Below, one piece after another: positions 1-6,845 of a stretch of DNA of 14,147 bases. Origin of the DNA: Cloacimonetes bacterium UBA5284 (GTDB taxonomy: Bacteria; Cloacimonadota; Cloacimonadia; Cloacimonadales; Cloacimonadaceae); NCBI GenBank assembly GCA_002410505.1, contig DHSO01000050.1, forward strand, positions 1-14,147, in the 5' to 3' direction. The position numbers and the translations under genes were made by a program. Under the pieces are notes generated by a model that made no database searches, was not told the DNA's origin, and was given only the letters and a program-made list of their open reading frames with translations. Positions within the stretch are counted from its first letter, which is position 1, and each line of letters begins with the position of its first letter.

Positions 1-130
1 GATTGAACTGACAAGAGCTTCTTATTCACATTCCCACTCTATATATTTTCAAAGATCGTCTCGCCGTAAGAGTCAATCTCATCGGCAAGGTTTGGCCATG
101 TTCTTTAGGGGCCTTTTTTTGTCAATAAGT
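1..130 (-). promoter_or_regulatory. Probable rRNA-operon promoter and boxA leader reading out of the left edge
   Basis: On the minus strand, positions 57-46 read GATCTTTGAAAA, a close match to the boxA antitermination element (core TCTTTGAAAA) that precedes 16S rRNA or lies in rRNA spacers in many bacteria. About 60 nt upstream, 125-120 reads TTGACA on the minus strand, preceded by an A-rich run (UP-element-like). The -10 hexamer at 16-17 nt spacing (around 103-97) is poor. A transcript from here would leave the window leftwards, so no rRNA bases can be confirmed. No convincing reading frame covers the stretch. The boxA match is seen; the rRNA-leader meaning is inference from its resemblance to known leaders. 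Confidence 0.42.
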
Positions 131-323
131 TTTTTTAGCTTCTCTATTAAATGAGGTCAGAAATTGCGTCTAAGTACTTTGTAGCCACATGATAGCAAAA
201 TGCAAAAAATAATTCGCTTTGATTCTAAAGCCGGCCGGAAAGAGAGATTTATGGCAGTAACAGACTCAGACACAACGCCATTCCGGAGGGAATTATTACA
301 TTAACATATAAACCGCGGCAGAT
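131..323. other. Non-coding stretch between putative rrn promoter and terminator
   Basis: No supported gene here. It contains a perfect CCGGCCGG palindrome at 231-238 and AT-rich sequence on either side. A 17-codon frame starting at 251 has only a weak purine-rich upstream and is not called. Confidence 0.5.
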
Positions 324-352
324 AAAAACCCGTGGTATGCACGGGTTTTTTT
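324..352. terminator. Rho-independent terminator, probably bidirectional
   Basis: The arms AAAAACCCGTG (324-334) and CACGGGTTTTT (340-350) are perfectly complementary around a 5-nt loop. There are seven T on the plus strand (346-352) and five T on the minus strand. It lies about 22 nt past the stop of the minus-strand outer-membrane gene, so ending that transcript and insulating the leader to its left is the most likely role. Confidence 0.8.
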
Positions 353-374
353 GGTATAAAACAGACTAAGCTGA

Positions 375-1970
375 TTAGAAGATGAATTGCACACCGAAGG
401 CAAAGGCAGAGATTATCTCATTGCTGCCTCGAATTTTTCCGTCTCCGTTTACATCATTGTATATCTCACTATAGCGACCCACAAGGTCTGCGTTTTCCCC
501 GAGGCTGTAAACCACTCTGCCCAGCACAGAGGCGCTTGCATTGCGGGGCTCCAAGAAGTTTATGTAGCGGGTATTGTTTTGACTGTATGAGATGCTTGCT
601 TCTTTCAGATTCATTATATTGTGGGGATTTGCGGTGAGGTTTACCCACAAAGACTTTCCGGTAGTCACATCCTTTCCATACATATCCTGATACGCCAGCT
701 TCACATAGCCCAGATCCAAAACATCGGCGCGCAGGTGTCCGAACCAGCCCACCGAGGACTTGCTTATCCGCAGGAGGTCTTCTTTGGTACTGAGATAGTA
801 AACGGGTTGGCCCGGGGAAGTGCCGGGAAGCTCCGAGATACTCACAAAAGAGCGTTGCTCGTCGTAGAGACGATCAAAGTATCCGGGCAAGAATTCATCT
901 GAAAAGTTGCGCATTTCCAGCTTGGCATTGAAGATGAAGAAGTTACCCGAAAATCCCGGAAAAATAAGTCCGCTGCCATACTTATCGATCATGGCATATT
1001 CGCCGTAGTGATCCAGGCTAAAGTGTGAAGTTTGGACCAGAGGCAGGCTATAATCCACACTGTATATCAGTAGTTCTCTCCAGTGGGCATATGGGGTTGC
1101 CTGATCATGCAACACCGTATAGTTGAAACCATCAGGGTCCGCGCCATCGGTGATGTTTGGATAGTTTTCCTGTACATAAGGATTGACAGTGGGATGATCA
1201 ATCAGCCCCGTACCGTTAATATCTATATCTGTTTCGTCCGGAATGCCGTCGTCATCGCTATCCAGCCAGGCGTTTGGGTTTTCCGGGAACTTGTCGTAAA
1301 CATCAGGGATGTTGTCCCCGTCGTCATCGGGATATTTTCCGTATTGATTACGGTCCCAGCCCACATTTACGCCCAGTTTGAAATTTTCCAAAAAAGGGAT
1401 ATAGCTATATTGCAAGGGATTGCCGTGTACCCGCGCTGCCAGGATCTCATTTCTATGAATATTGTGAGTAAAGGCTTCAAAGCCAATGCCTGAGATAGGG
1501 CTGTTCACACCCACGTATGCGCCCACATTTTTCACATCGGGATAGCGCAGCATGTTTGAATAGTGGTCAAAGATAAGGCCATGTCCCAGCGTGTATGATG
1601 GAATACAGCCTGCTTTAAAATAGAAAGGATCTTGCTTTTGCCCATAGCGGACATAAAAGATCTTGTTCACATAGTCTCGCCAATCCTCCCAATCCTCTTT
1701 GCGGATATTGCCATCGGCATCAAAGAGTAGATCGATATCCAAGCCAAAACCGAATTTACCGATCCCGATCTCAGGGCGCAATCGAACTTGGGAATAGGTG
1801 CTTCCATTCATGGTGACAGCGCCCACTGCTCCTCCCAAACCATAGTTCATGCCCTCCGAATCCTCATAAACCTCGTCCGGAGCGGGATCGCCCGGAATAG
1901 TGGGCTGCAGTCCCTGAGCCCAAAGCAACAGCGGAAAAACGAATAATACAGATAATATGACAGTTCTCAT
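375..1970 (-). CDS. Outer-membrane beta-barrel protein with Asp-rich (thrombospondin-3-like) repeats
   Basis: Start chosen at 1970 (531 aa): GGAGG at 1980-1976 sits 5 nt upstream, and the first 19 residues then form a clean Sec signal peptide (MRTVILS...LLLWAQ). Starting 9 codons earlier would bury that signal. The mature protein has alternating hydrophobic/aromatic strands throughout and ends VQFIF, the terminal-Phe signature of Bam-inserted barrels. Residues about 215-258 hold an Asp-rich tract (DDDGDNIPD, then DSDDDGIPD) of the thrombospondin type 3 calcium-binding kind, probably an extracellular loop or periplasmic insert. A dockerin/EF-like loop, DVNGDGKI, lies near residue 506. No enzymatic motif was recognised. 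A porin- or capsule-type surface protein is possible; the exact family is unknown to me. It is transcribed alone, ending at the terminator at 324-352. Confidence 0.82.
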   Translation of the reverse strand: MRTVILSVLFVFPLLLWAQGLQPTIPGDPAPDEVYEDSEGMNYGLGGAVGAVTMNGSTYSQVRLRPEIGIGKFGFGLDIDLLFDADGNIRKEDWEDWRDYVNKIFYVRYGQKQDPFYFKAGCIPSYTLGHGLIFDHYSNMLRYPDVKNVGAYVGVNSPISGIGFEAFTHNIHRNEILAARVHGNPLQYSYIPFLENFKLGVNVGWDRNQYGKYPDDDGDNIPDVYDKFPENPNAWLDSDDDGIPDETDIDINGTGLIDHPTVNPYVQENYPNITDGADPDGFNYTVLHDQATPYAHWRELLIYSVDYSLPLVQTSHFSLDHYGEYAMIDKYGSGLIFPGFSGNFFIFNAKLEMRNFSDEFLPGYFDRLYDEQRSFVSISELPGTSPGQPVYYLSTKEDLLRISKSSVGWFGHLRADVLDLGYVKLAYQDMYGKDVTTGKSLWVNLTANPHNIMNLKEASISYSQNNTRYINFLEPRNASASVLGRVVYSLGENADLVGRYSEIYNDVNGDGKIRGSNEIISAFAFGVQFIF

Positions 1971-1989
1971 CCTTACCTCCCGGCGGCTA

Positions 1990-2024
1990 TGATTCAAAAA
2001 AGCAGTAGTCTAACTTGATGTCAA
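1990..2024 (-). promoter_or_regulatory. Candidate promoter of the outer-membrane protein gene
   Basis: Minus-strand TTGACA at 2024-2019, set in the palindrome CTTGACATCAAG. At 17 nt the downstream hexamer is only TTTTTT, so the -10 is not convincing. Located about 50 nt upstream of the start codon. Confidence 0.3.
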
Positions 2025-2207
2025 GCGAATTTTACATCGAATCTCAAGGACTTCCCAATTAAATGATGATTTTGGGCAACTGCAACAATATTTATTCAGT
2101 TAATCCAACACGATCGCGGCCCGGCAATAATGACACGAAACTTATGTTGTGTCCTGCAATGGTTGGATTTGGCTATACCTTTGCAAGGCTCAAAGCGGAT
2201 AAAAGCC

Positions 2208-2236
2208 TTGACATATAATGCCTGTTTTCCATTGAT
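2208..2236 (+). promoter_or_regulatory. Candidate promoter of the lipoprotein-MATE pair
   Basis: TTGACA (2208-2213) followed at exactly 17 nt by ATTGAT (2231-2236), a weak -10. A perfect TATAAT at 2214-2219 directly abuts TTGACA and could itself be the -10 of an overlapping promoter, but with a poor -35. Either would give a leader of about 75-95 nt. Confidence 0.4.
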
Positions 2237-2318
2237 GATGCGAATAGCTGTGAGGAGTATATTCTACAATAATTGCCACATCAGGATTCACTGACACATC
2301 ATCATAAGAGGAGAAAGA

Positions 2319-3146
2319 ATGGAACACATGGAACTTGCGTTCACATGCCCGCCAAAGGATGGTTCGTTCGATTCAGCGGGAGATCCGGGAAGAGCGCGTG
2401 CCCTGAGGCTTCAGATCAGAGGCCGGGGGATATCTTGCCTGCTATTCTTCGTACTTATCACTTTAATGCTAATCCTCAGCGCTTGTGCCGGATTTGATGT
2501 ATCGGTCCTGGACACCGCGGAGACCCTTGGTAAGGGGCAATACGAGATTGCTTATGCCATCAGTCCCGGAATCGACGTGGTGGAATGGAGCGATAGGGAC
2601 GAGGCAGAAACAGATGATCCGCCATCTACTCTCTCGATGAATTTTTTAGAATTGCGCTATGGCATCGAGGACGACATAGATGGAAGCCTCCGCATCATCC
2701 CTTCCGCGGAAGGAATCAGCGGCAAGCTGCTGTTCAAAAAACAGCTTTTCCGGGATGAGGAATTCAGCTCTGCCATCGGGCTGGGCGCCGGAGCGATGAT
2801 CGGAAATAGGGGTTATTGGGATAGCCTCTACGGTTCCGGATCAGATCGTCACGCGTTTTCGGCTCAGGCGCAATATATGCTTACCCGGGATATCCTGAGA
2901 TACAGCAGCATTACTCTGGCAGGGCGGGCAAACATGCAATGGATATATTCGGAACAACCCGGTTACGCTGAGGAGCTAAAGGAGTTCTATCATGGCGGAT
3001 TGCGTGTGGTGCTCTCCAGAACCTTTAAAGGCCTCACGATGATGCTTGAAGGTGGCGTAGAAGTCCCTTTTTATGACATATACTTCGGCAATGTATATCC
3101 TTGGGGCGGCATGATGATGGCCGTGAAATTGAACAAAAAGAAATAA
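2319..3146 (+). CDS. Putative outer-membrane lipoprotein with long N-terminal extension
   Basis: 275 aa; the start is supported by GAGGAG 6 nt upstream of ATG. About 37 polar, Arg-rich residues precede a hydrophobic stretch (about 38-55) that ends in a lipobox LSAC with Cys at residue 56. This fits signal peptidase II processing, but the n-region is much longer than usual. I found no ATG, GTG or TTG closer to the hydrophobic core. The mature part (about 220 aa) has alternating strand-like segments and many Gly/aromatic residues, as in small beta-barrels or beta-sandwich envelope proteins; it lacks a terminal aromatic and ends in a Lys-rich tail. I do not recognise the family. The stop at 3144-3146 is 2 nt before the MATE start, implying one transcript and translational coupling, so it may serve the exporter or simply share its expression. 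Confidence 0.72.
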   Translation: MEHMELAFTCPPKDGSFDSAGDPGRARALRLQIRGRGISCLLFFVLITLMLILSACAGFDVSVLDTAETLGKGQYEIAYAISPGIDVVEWSDRDEAETDDPPSTLSMNFLELRYGIEDDIDGSLRIIPSAEGISGKLLFKKQLFRDEEFSSAIGLGAGAMIGNRGYWDSLYGSGSDRHAFSAQAQYMLTRDILRYSSITLAGRANMQWIYSEQPGYAEELKEFYHGGLRVVLSRTFKGLTMMLEGGVEVPFYDIYFGNVYPWGGMMMAVKLNKKK

Positions 3147-3148
3147 TA

Positions 3149-4534
3149 ATGAAAGAAAACAAAATCTACGTATTAGAAAGCATGCCTGTACCAAAGGCAA
3201 TTATGAATCTGGCAATACCCAGTGTACTCAGCATGCTGGTGAACATTCTTTATAACCTTACAGACACATTTTACATCGGGAAATTGAACGATCCCTTTCA
3301 GGTAGCAGCGGTTTCCATATCTCTGCCGCTCTTCAGCTTGCAAATGGCCATGGCGGGAGTATTCGGAATCGGCGGCGGCAGCTATCTCTCGCGGCTTTTG
3401 GGCAAAAAGGACATGCAATCTGCTCAAAACACCTTGGCGACATCCGTCTTTACATCGGCAGCAATGTCGATCGTGCTGGGGGTGTTGGGAATCATGTTTA
3501 TCCCCATCTTTTCGAGGATCGTGGGTGCCAGCGGAGAAACTCTGGTACATGCCAAAAACTACATGTTGTATATCCTGATTGGCAGTCCGGTTATCCTGCT
3601 GAAGTTCACGCTGGTACAGCTCTTACGTGCCGAGGGGGCAGCCAAAGAAGCGATGATTGGCCTGTTTATCGGAACGGGTTTGAACACATTACTGGATCCC
3701 TTGTTTATCTTCGGTTTTGGCATGGGAGTTACCGGAGCCGCTATCGCGACAGTACTGGGCAACGCCGGCGGCATGATCTACTATCTGTTATTTTACATCC
3801 GGAAGAAGAGCCTGGTGCCGCTATCTTTCAAGCATATAAAGTTGCAATGGAGCTGTTATAAAGAGATCCTCCTGATCGGGATTCCGGCATCGCTGTCCCA
3901 AGTGATGTTAAGCATAGGAAACACCATTAGTTTCCGGCTTGCCTCAGCCTACTCGGATCATCATGTGGCCTCATTGGGTGTGGCATCGCGAGTGTTTACC
4001 ATCCCGATCTTCATCTTTATCGGCATCTCGATAGGCATTCAAGCTTTGGTGGGCTACACTTATGGAGCCAAAAACTACAAACGCATGAAACAGACGATTC
4101 GCACATCCGTGTTGATTACGTTGAGCCTGAGCACGGTACTTACCTTGTTGTTTGCAATCTTCCCAAGGGAATTGATCATGATCTTCATCAAAGACCCGGA
4201 CATTGTGAACATAGGCACCATAGTCTTGAAAGCCTATGTGTTCGCGATCCCTTCAGCAGCGGTAGGAATGATCATGATGACCAGTTTGCAAGCCATGGGC
4301 AAAGCGCTTCCGGCCTTGATTGTATCGCTGTCGCGTCAAGGAATCATGTATATTCCTGCCATCCTCATCCTGAACCGGCTCTTCAAATTTAACGGATTGG
4401 TCTTTGCCATGCCTTTGGCGGATTTACTAACGACCACGCTCAGCACGACCATGTTGATCGTTATTCTGAATAAGCTGAAACACAGAGAGGAAGCTCTATC
4501 ACATAGCGAAGCACCGTCACTTACGCAGTTATAG
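3149..4534 (+). CDS. MATE family multidrug/organic-cation efflux transporter
   Basis: 461 aa from ATG 3149, the usual length of the family. An upstream TTG at 3101 in the same frame would add 16 polar residues lying inside the previous gene and is less likely. The N-terminus (MPVPKAIMNLAIPSVLSML, then NLTDTFYIGKL) is characteristic of bacterial MATE proteins of the DinF/NorM type, and about 12 hydrophobic segments follow in two similar halves, with the second-half repeat starting near the IGIPASLSQVML stretch. Family members export cationic or amphipathic compounds across the inner membrane in exchange for Na+ or H+; the substrate here cannot be told. It has no good Shine-Dalgarno of its own (AAAAAGAAATAATA), which fits re-initiation by ribosomes finishing the upstream lipoprotein gene. 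Confidence 0.9.
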   Translation: MKENKIYVLESMPVPKAIMNLAIPSVLSMLVNILYNLTDTFYIGKLNDPFQVAAVSISLPLFSLQMAMAGVFGIGGGSYLSRLLGKKDMQSAQNTLATSVFTSAAMSIVLGVLGIMFIPIFSRIVGASGETLVHAKNYMLYILIGSPVILLKFTLVQLLRAEGAAKEAMIGLFIGTGLNTLLDPLFIFGFGMGVTGAAIATVLGNAGGMIYYLLFYIRKKSLVPLSFKHIKLQWSCYKEILLIGIPASLSQVMLSIGNTISFRLASAYSDHHVASLGVASRVFTIPIFIFIGISIGIQALVGYTYGAKNYKRMKQTIRTSVLITLSLSTVLTLLFAIFPRELIMIFIKDPDIVNIGTIVLKAYVFAIPSAAVGMIMMTSLQAMGKALPALIVSLSRQGIMYIPAILILNRLFKFNGLVFAMPLADLLTTTLSTTMLIVILNKLKHREEALSHSEAPSLTQL

Positions 4535-4558
4535 CCCCCAGGATCGCATCCACATCCC

Positions 4559-4579
4559 AAAAAGCCTTTCATAAAAGGC
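4559..4579 (-). terminator. Small hairpin, terminator-like on the minus strand
   Basis: GCCTTT (4564-4569), CATA loop, AAAGGC (4574-4579). On the minus strand it is followed by five T (complement of 4563-4559), so it could stop antisense transcription. On the plus strand no T run follows, so it is at best a weak end signal for the MATE transcript. Confidence 0.35.
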
Positions 4580-4594
4580 GCTAGAGGATTTGGC

Positions 4595-4631
4595 TTGACA
4601 TTTAAGCTACTTTTTAGTTAGGGGCTATAGC
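4595..4631 (+). promoter_or_regulatory. Candidate rocD promoter
   Basis: A perfect TTGACA lies at 4595-4600. The hexamer 17 nt on (TTAGGG) is poor; TATAGC at 4626-4631 is a better -10 but lacks a good -35. It overlaps the right arm of the inverted repeat. Confidence 0.35.
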
Positions 4632-4666
4632 ATTGAGATAATAAAAAAATTGAACATGGAGGAAAC

Positions 4667-5908
4667 ATGTCAGATCAACTTAAATATGGAAGCATCAGTT
4701 CCCGCAGAGCGATGGAAATGGAAGAGGAGTACGGCGCGCACAATTACCATCCGTTGCCCGTAGTTCTGGCCAAAGGTGAAGGTGTGTTTATGTGGGATCC
4801 CGAAGGAAACCGCTATTACGATTTTCTTTCTGCATACTCAGCCGTGAACCAGGGCCATTGCCACCCCAAGATCATAAAGGCATTGTGCGATCAGGCTCAG
4901 GAACTTACTCTCACTTCCCGCGCTTTTTACAACAACAAGCTGGGTGAATTTGAGAAGTTCATCACAGAGTATTTTGGATACGATATGGTTTTGCCCATGA
5001 ACAGCGGCGCTGAAGGCGTGGAAACGGCGATAAAGCTTGCCCGCAAATGGGCCTACAACGTGAAAGGCGTGGAAAACAACAACGCCATAATCGTCTTTGC
5101 CGAGAACAACTTCCACGGCCGCACCGTGGCCATCATCTCCGCTTCTTCGGACCCGGATTGCTATGAGGGCTTTGGTCCCTTCACTCCGGGCATCGTGAGG
5201 GTGGCATACAACGATCCCAAGGCTTTGAAAGATTACCTGGCAGAGCATGGAAAGAATGTAGCCGCGTTTATCGTGGAGCCCATCCAGGGTGAAGCCGGCG
5301 TTTTTGTTCCGGACGAAGGTTATCTGAAAGCTTGCTTCGACATCTGTAAAGAGCACAATGTACTGTTTATCGCCGATGAAATCCAATCCGGCATAGCCCG
5401 CACCGGCAAGCTGTTGGCTTGCGATTACGAGAATGTGCGCCCGGACGTCCTGATCCTGGGCAAAGCCATCTCTGGCGGTGTGTTACCTGTTTCTGCGGTA
5501 TTGGCAGACAGAGAAATCATGCTGCAGATCAAACCCGGACAGCATGGTTCCACCTTCGGCGGATTCCCGCTGGCCTGCGCAGTAGCAAAAGCCGCTTTGG
5601 AAGTGGTAAAAGAAGAAAAGCTGGCAGAGCGCGCCTTTGAACTGGGTGAATACTTCCGGGAGGAATTGCGCAATCTGAACCACCCCATGATCAAGCTCGT
5701 TCGCGGTCGCGGCCTGCTGAATGCCATCGTGGTAGAGCCCAAAGACGGCGTGGAAGCCTGGGATGTATGCTTGAAGCTGAAAGATAAAGGCTTATTGTGC
5801 AAACCCACCCACAGACACATCATCCGTCTTGCTCCGCCATTGGTTATCACCAAAGAACAGCTTAGCGAATGTGTGCAGATCATCAAAGAAGTATTTGCAA
5901 CTCTGTAA
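4667..5908 (+). CDS. rocD: Ornithine aminotransferase (ornithine-oxo-acid transaminase)
   Basis: 413 aa, the typical length of class-III PLP aminotransferases of the ornithine aminotransferase type. GGAGG 5 nt upstream fixes the start. The enzyme transfers the delta-amino group of ornithine to 2-oxoglutarate, giving glutamate-5-semialdehyde (hence pyrroline-5-carboxylate) and glutamate, linking arginine/ornithine to proline and glutamate metabolism in the cytosol. Visible features: the HNYHPLPVVL start region typical of the family, NSGAEGVETAIKLAR (112-126, cofactor phosphate binding), NNFHGRT (147-153), ADEIQSG with Asp237 for the pyridine nitrogen, and LGKAISGG with the Schiff-base Lys266. 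The C-terminal small domain ends with RLAPPLVIT. No arginase or arginine deiminase gene is adjacent. Other class-III aminotransferases (acetylornithine, GABA) are less likely given the N-terminal pattern. Confidence 0.92.
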   Translation: MSDQLKYGSISSRRAMEMEEEYGAHNYHPLPVVLAKGEGVFMWDPEGNRYYDFLSAYSAVNQGHCHPKIIKALCDQAQELTLTSRAFYNNKLGEFEKFITEYFGYDMVLPMNSGAEGVETAIKLARKWAYNVKGVENNNAIIVFAENNFHGRTVAIISASSDPDCYEGFGPFTPGIVRVAYNDPKALKDYLAEHGKNVAAFIVEPIQGEAGVFVPDEGYLKACFDICKEHNVLFIADEIQSGIARTGKLLACDYENVRPDVLILGKAISGGVLPVSAVLADREIMLQIKPGQHGSTFGGFPLACAVAKAALEVVKEEKLAERAFELGEYFREELRNLNHPMIKLVRGRGLLNAIVVEPKDGVEAWDVCLKLKDKGLLCKPTHRHIIRLAPPLVITKEQLSECVQIIKEVFATL

Positions 5909-5924
5909 AACACATAAATAATCA

Positions 5925-5947
5925 GGGCGGGAGCAATCTCGCCCTTT
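5925..5947 (+). terminator. Hairpin with GCAA tetraloop between rocD and era
   Basis: GGGCGGGA (5925-5932) pairs with TCTCGCCC (5937-5944) with one G-U, closed by a GCAA (GNRA-type) loop and followed by TTTATC. It reads as a rocD terminator with a short U tract, but ends only 7 nt before the era start codon and contains the only purine-rich SD-like tract in the gap. Confidence 0.6.
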
Positions 5948-5951
5948 ATCT

Positions 5952-6842
5952 ATGAAGAAGATATCCCCCGATTTCAAGAGCGGTTTTGTTGCCATCATCG
6001 GCAGACCCAACGCCGGTAAATCCACCCTGATGAACCGGCTTTTGGGTGAAAAGCTCTCCATCACTTCCGCCAAACCTCAAACTACCCGCTATGCCGTGAA
6101 AGGTATCTGGAACACGGATAAACACCAGGTAATATTTATCGACACTCCCGGTTATCTGAAGCCTCGCTATGAAATGCAAGAGCGTATGGCACGAATTATC
6201 AGCGATAGTTTCAAAGATGTGGATTTGGTGATATTTATGACGCAAATCCAGAGCTTCCCTACAGATTACGATCTGCAAGTACTGGACTTGCTAAAAAACG
6301 TTAAAAGTCCCGTCCTGGCTGTATTCAATAAAACAGACTTAGTGGAAGATTACGACCCTGAGAAACTGAAGCAACACCTACCCGCGTCGGTGGAAAAAAG
6401 CCTCTTTGTATCCGCGCTCAGTGGACAAGGCATCGAGGCACTGGAAGAAAGCATTCGTTTCTATATGCCTTACCACGCCCCATTTTATGATGAAGATCAA
6501 CTCTCTGATCTCCCCTTGCGTTTTTTTGCCAAAGAACTCATTCGGGAAGCTATCTTCCATCAATTTGAAGAGGAGATCCCCTACGCCACGGCAGTATTGA
6601 TCGAGCGTTTTCAGGAATTGCCTCACAAGGTAGTTGTTGACGCGCTTATCTGGATCGAAAGAAGCTCACAAAAGCCCATCCTGATCGGTAAGGGGGGCCA
6701 GAACCTAAAGAAGATAAGGGAGTATGCCGAGGCTGAGCTAAGCACTTTTCTACAATTCCCTGCCGAGATCCATCTCTTTGTAAAGGTCAACGAAAACTGG
6801 CGTAAGAAGCCCCATTCTCTCAAAGAACTGGGCTTCGAATAA
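5952..6842 (+). CDS. era: GTPase Era, 16S rRNA-binding ribosome-assembly factor
   Basis: 296 aa, standard length. It has an N-terminal G domain and a C-terminal KH domain: GRPNAGKS (G1, 17-24), TT at 44-45 (G2), DTPG (G3, 64-67), NKTD (G4, 126-129), SAL (G5, 154-156), and the KH-loop GKGG (246-249) after KPILIGKGGQNLKKI. Era binds near the 3' end of 16S rRNA and helps mature the 30S subunit at the inner face of the cell membrane. The N-terminus FKSGFVAIIGRPN is close to known Era proteins, so the ATG at 5952 is the only sensible start. No Shine-Dalgarno lies in the normal window; GGGAG is about 19 nt away inside the hairpin stem. The usual neighbours (rnc, recO, ybeY) are absent. Confidence 0.95.
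   Translation: MKKISPDFKSGFVAIIGRPNAGKSTLMNRLLGEKLSITSAKPQTTRYAVKGIWNTDKHQVIFIDTPGYLKPRYEMQERMARIISDSFKDVDLVIFMTQIQSFPTDYDLQVLDLLKNVKSPVLAVFNKTDLVEDYDPEKLKQHLPASVEKSLFVSALSGQGIEALEESIRFYMPYHAPFYDEDQLSDLPLRFFAKELIREAIFHQFEEEIPYATAVLIERFQELPHKVVVDALIWIERSSQKPILIGKGGQNLKKIREYAEAELSTFLQFPAEIHLFVKVNENWRKKPHSLKELGFE
6806..6836. terminator. Hairpin at the era / AI-2E convergence
   Basis: GAAGCCC (6806-6812) pairs with GGGCTTC (6830-6836). After a 2x2 mismatch, TTCT (6815-6818) pairs with AGAA (6824-6827) over a 5-nt loop. It lies inside the last codons of era, 9 nt before the end of the opposing gene. Neither strand has a clear T run after it, so it is not a classical intrinsic terminator, but it is the only structure available to stop either transcript. 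Confidence 0.4.
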
Positions 6843-6845
6843 ACC

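Larger units (their letters stand above)
1971..2318. other. Divergent intergenic region with nested inverted repeats
   Basis: 348 nt separate the divergent outer-membrane gene (-) and lipoprotein gene (+). It holds a TTGACA box on each strand (2024-2019 minus; 2208-2213 plus). Between them lies an 8-bp inverted repeat AATCCAAC (2102-2109) / GTTGGATT (2162-2169) enclosing a second hairpin, GACAC (2132-2136) / GTGTC (2149-2153), extended inward by AAC/GTT around a TTAT loop with a 2-nt bulge. No coding frame is credible. Confidence 0.5.
4528..4631. repeat. Long-range inverted repeat around the MATE-rocD intergenic region
   Basis: TATAGCCCC at 4530-4538, overlapping the MATE stop codon, is exactly complementary to GGGGCTATA at 4621-4629. 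A wobble pair and one G-C pair extend the stem to 11 bp (4528 with 4631). The arms enclose about 80 nt containing the GCCTTT/AAAGGC hairpin and the TTGACA box. In the RNA this would form a closed multi-element domain just ahead of rocD. Confidence 0.4.

Noticed and set aside
251..304. 17-codon ATG frame after a purine-rich stretch
   Set aside because: Too short, weak SD, no supporting feature.
4838..5386. 182-codon antisense frame within rocD
   Set aside because: It is the shadow of a strongly conserved aminotransferase gene on the other strand and has no SD or family resemblance.
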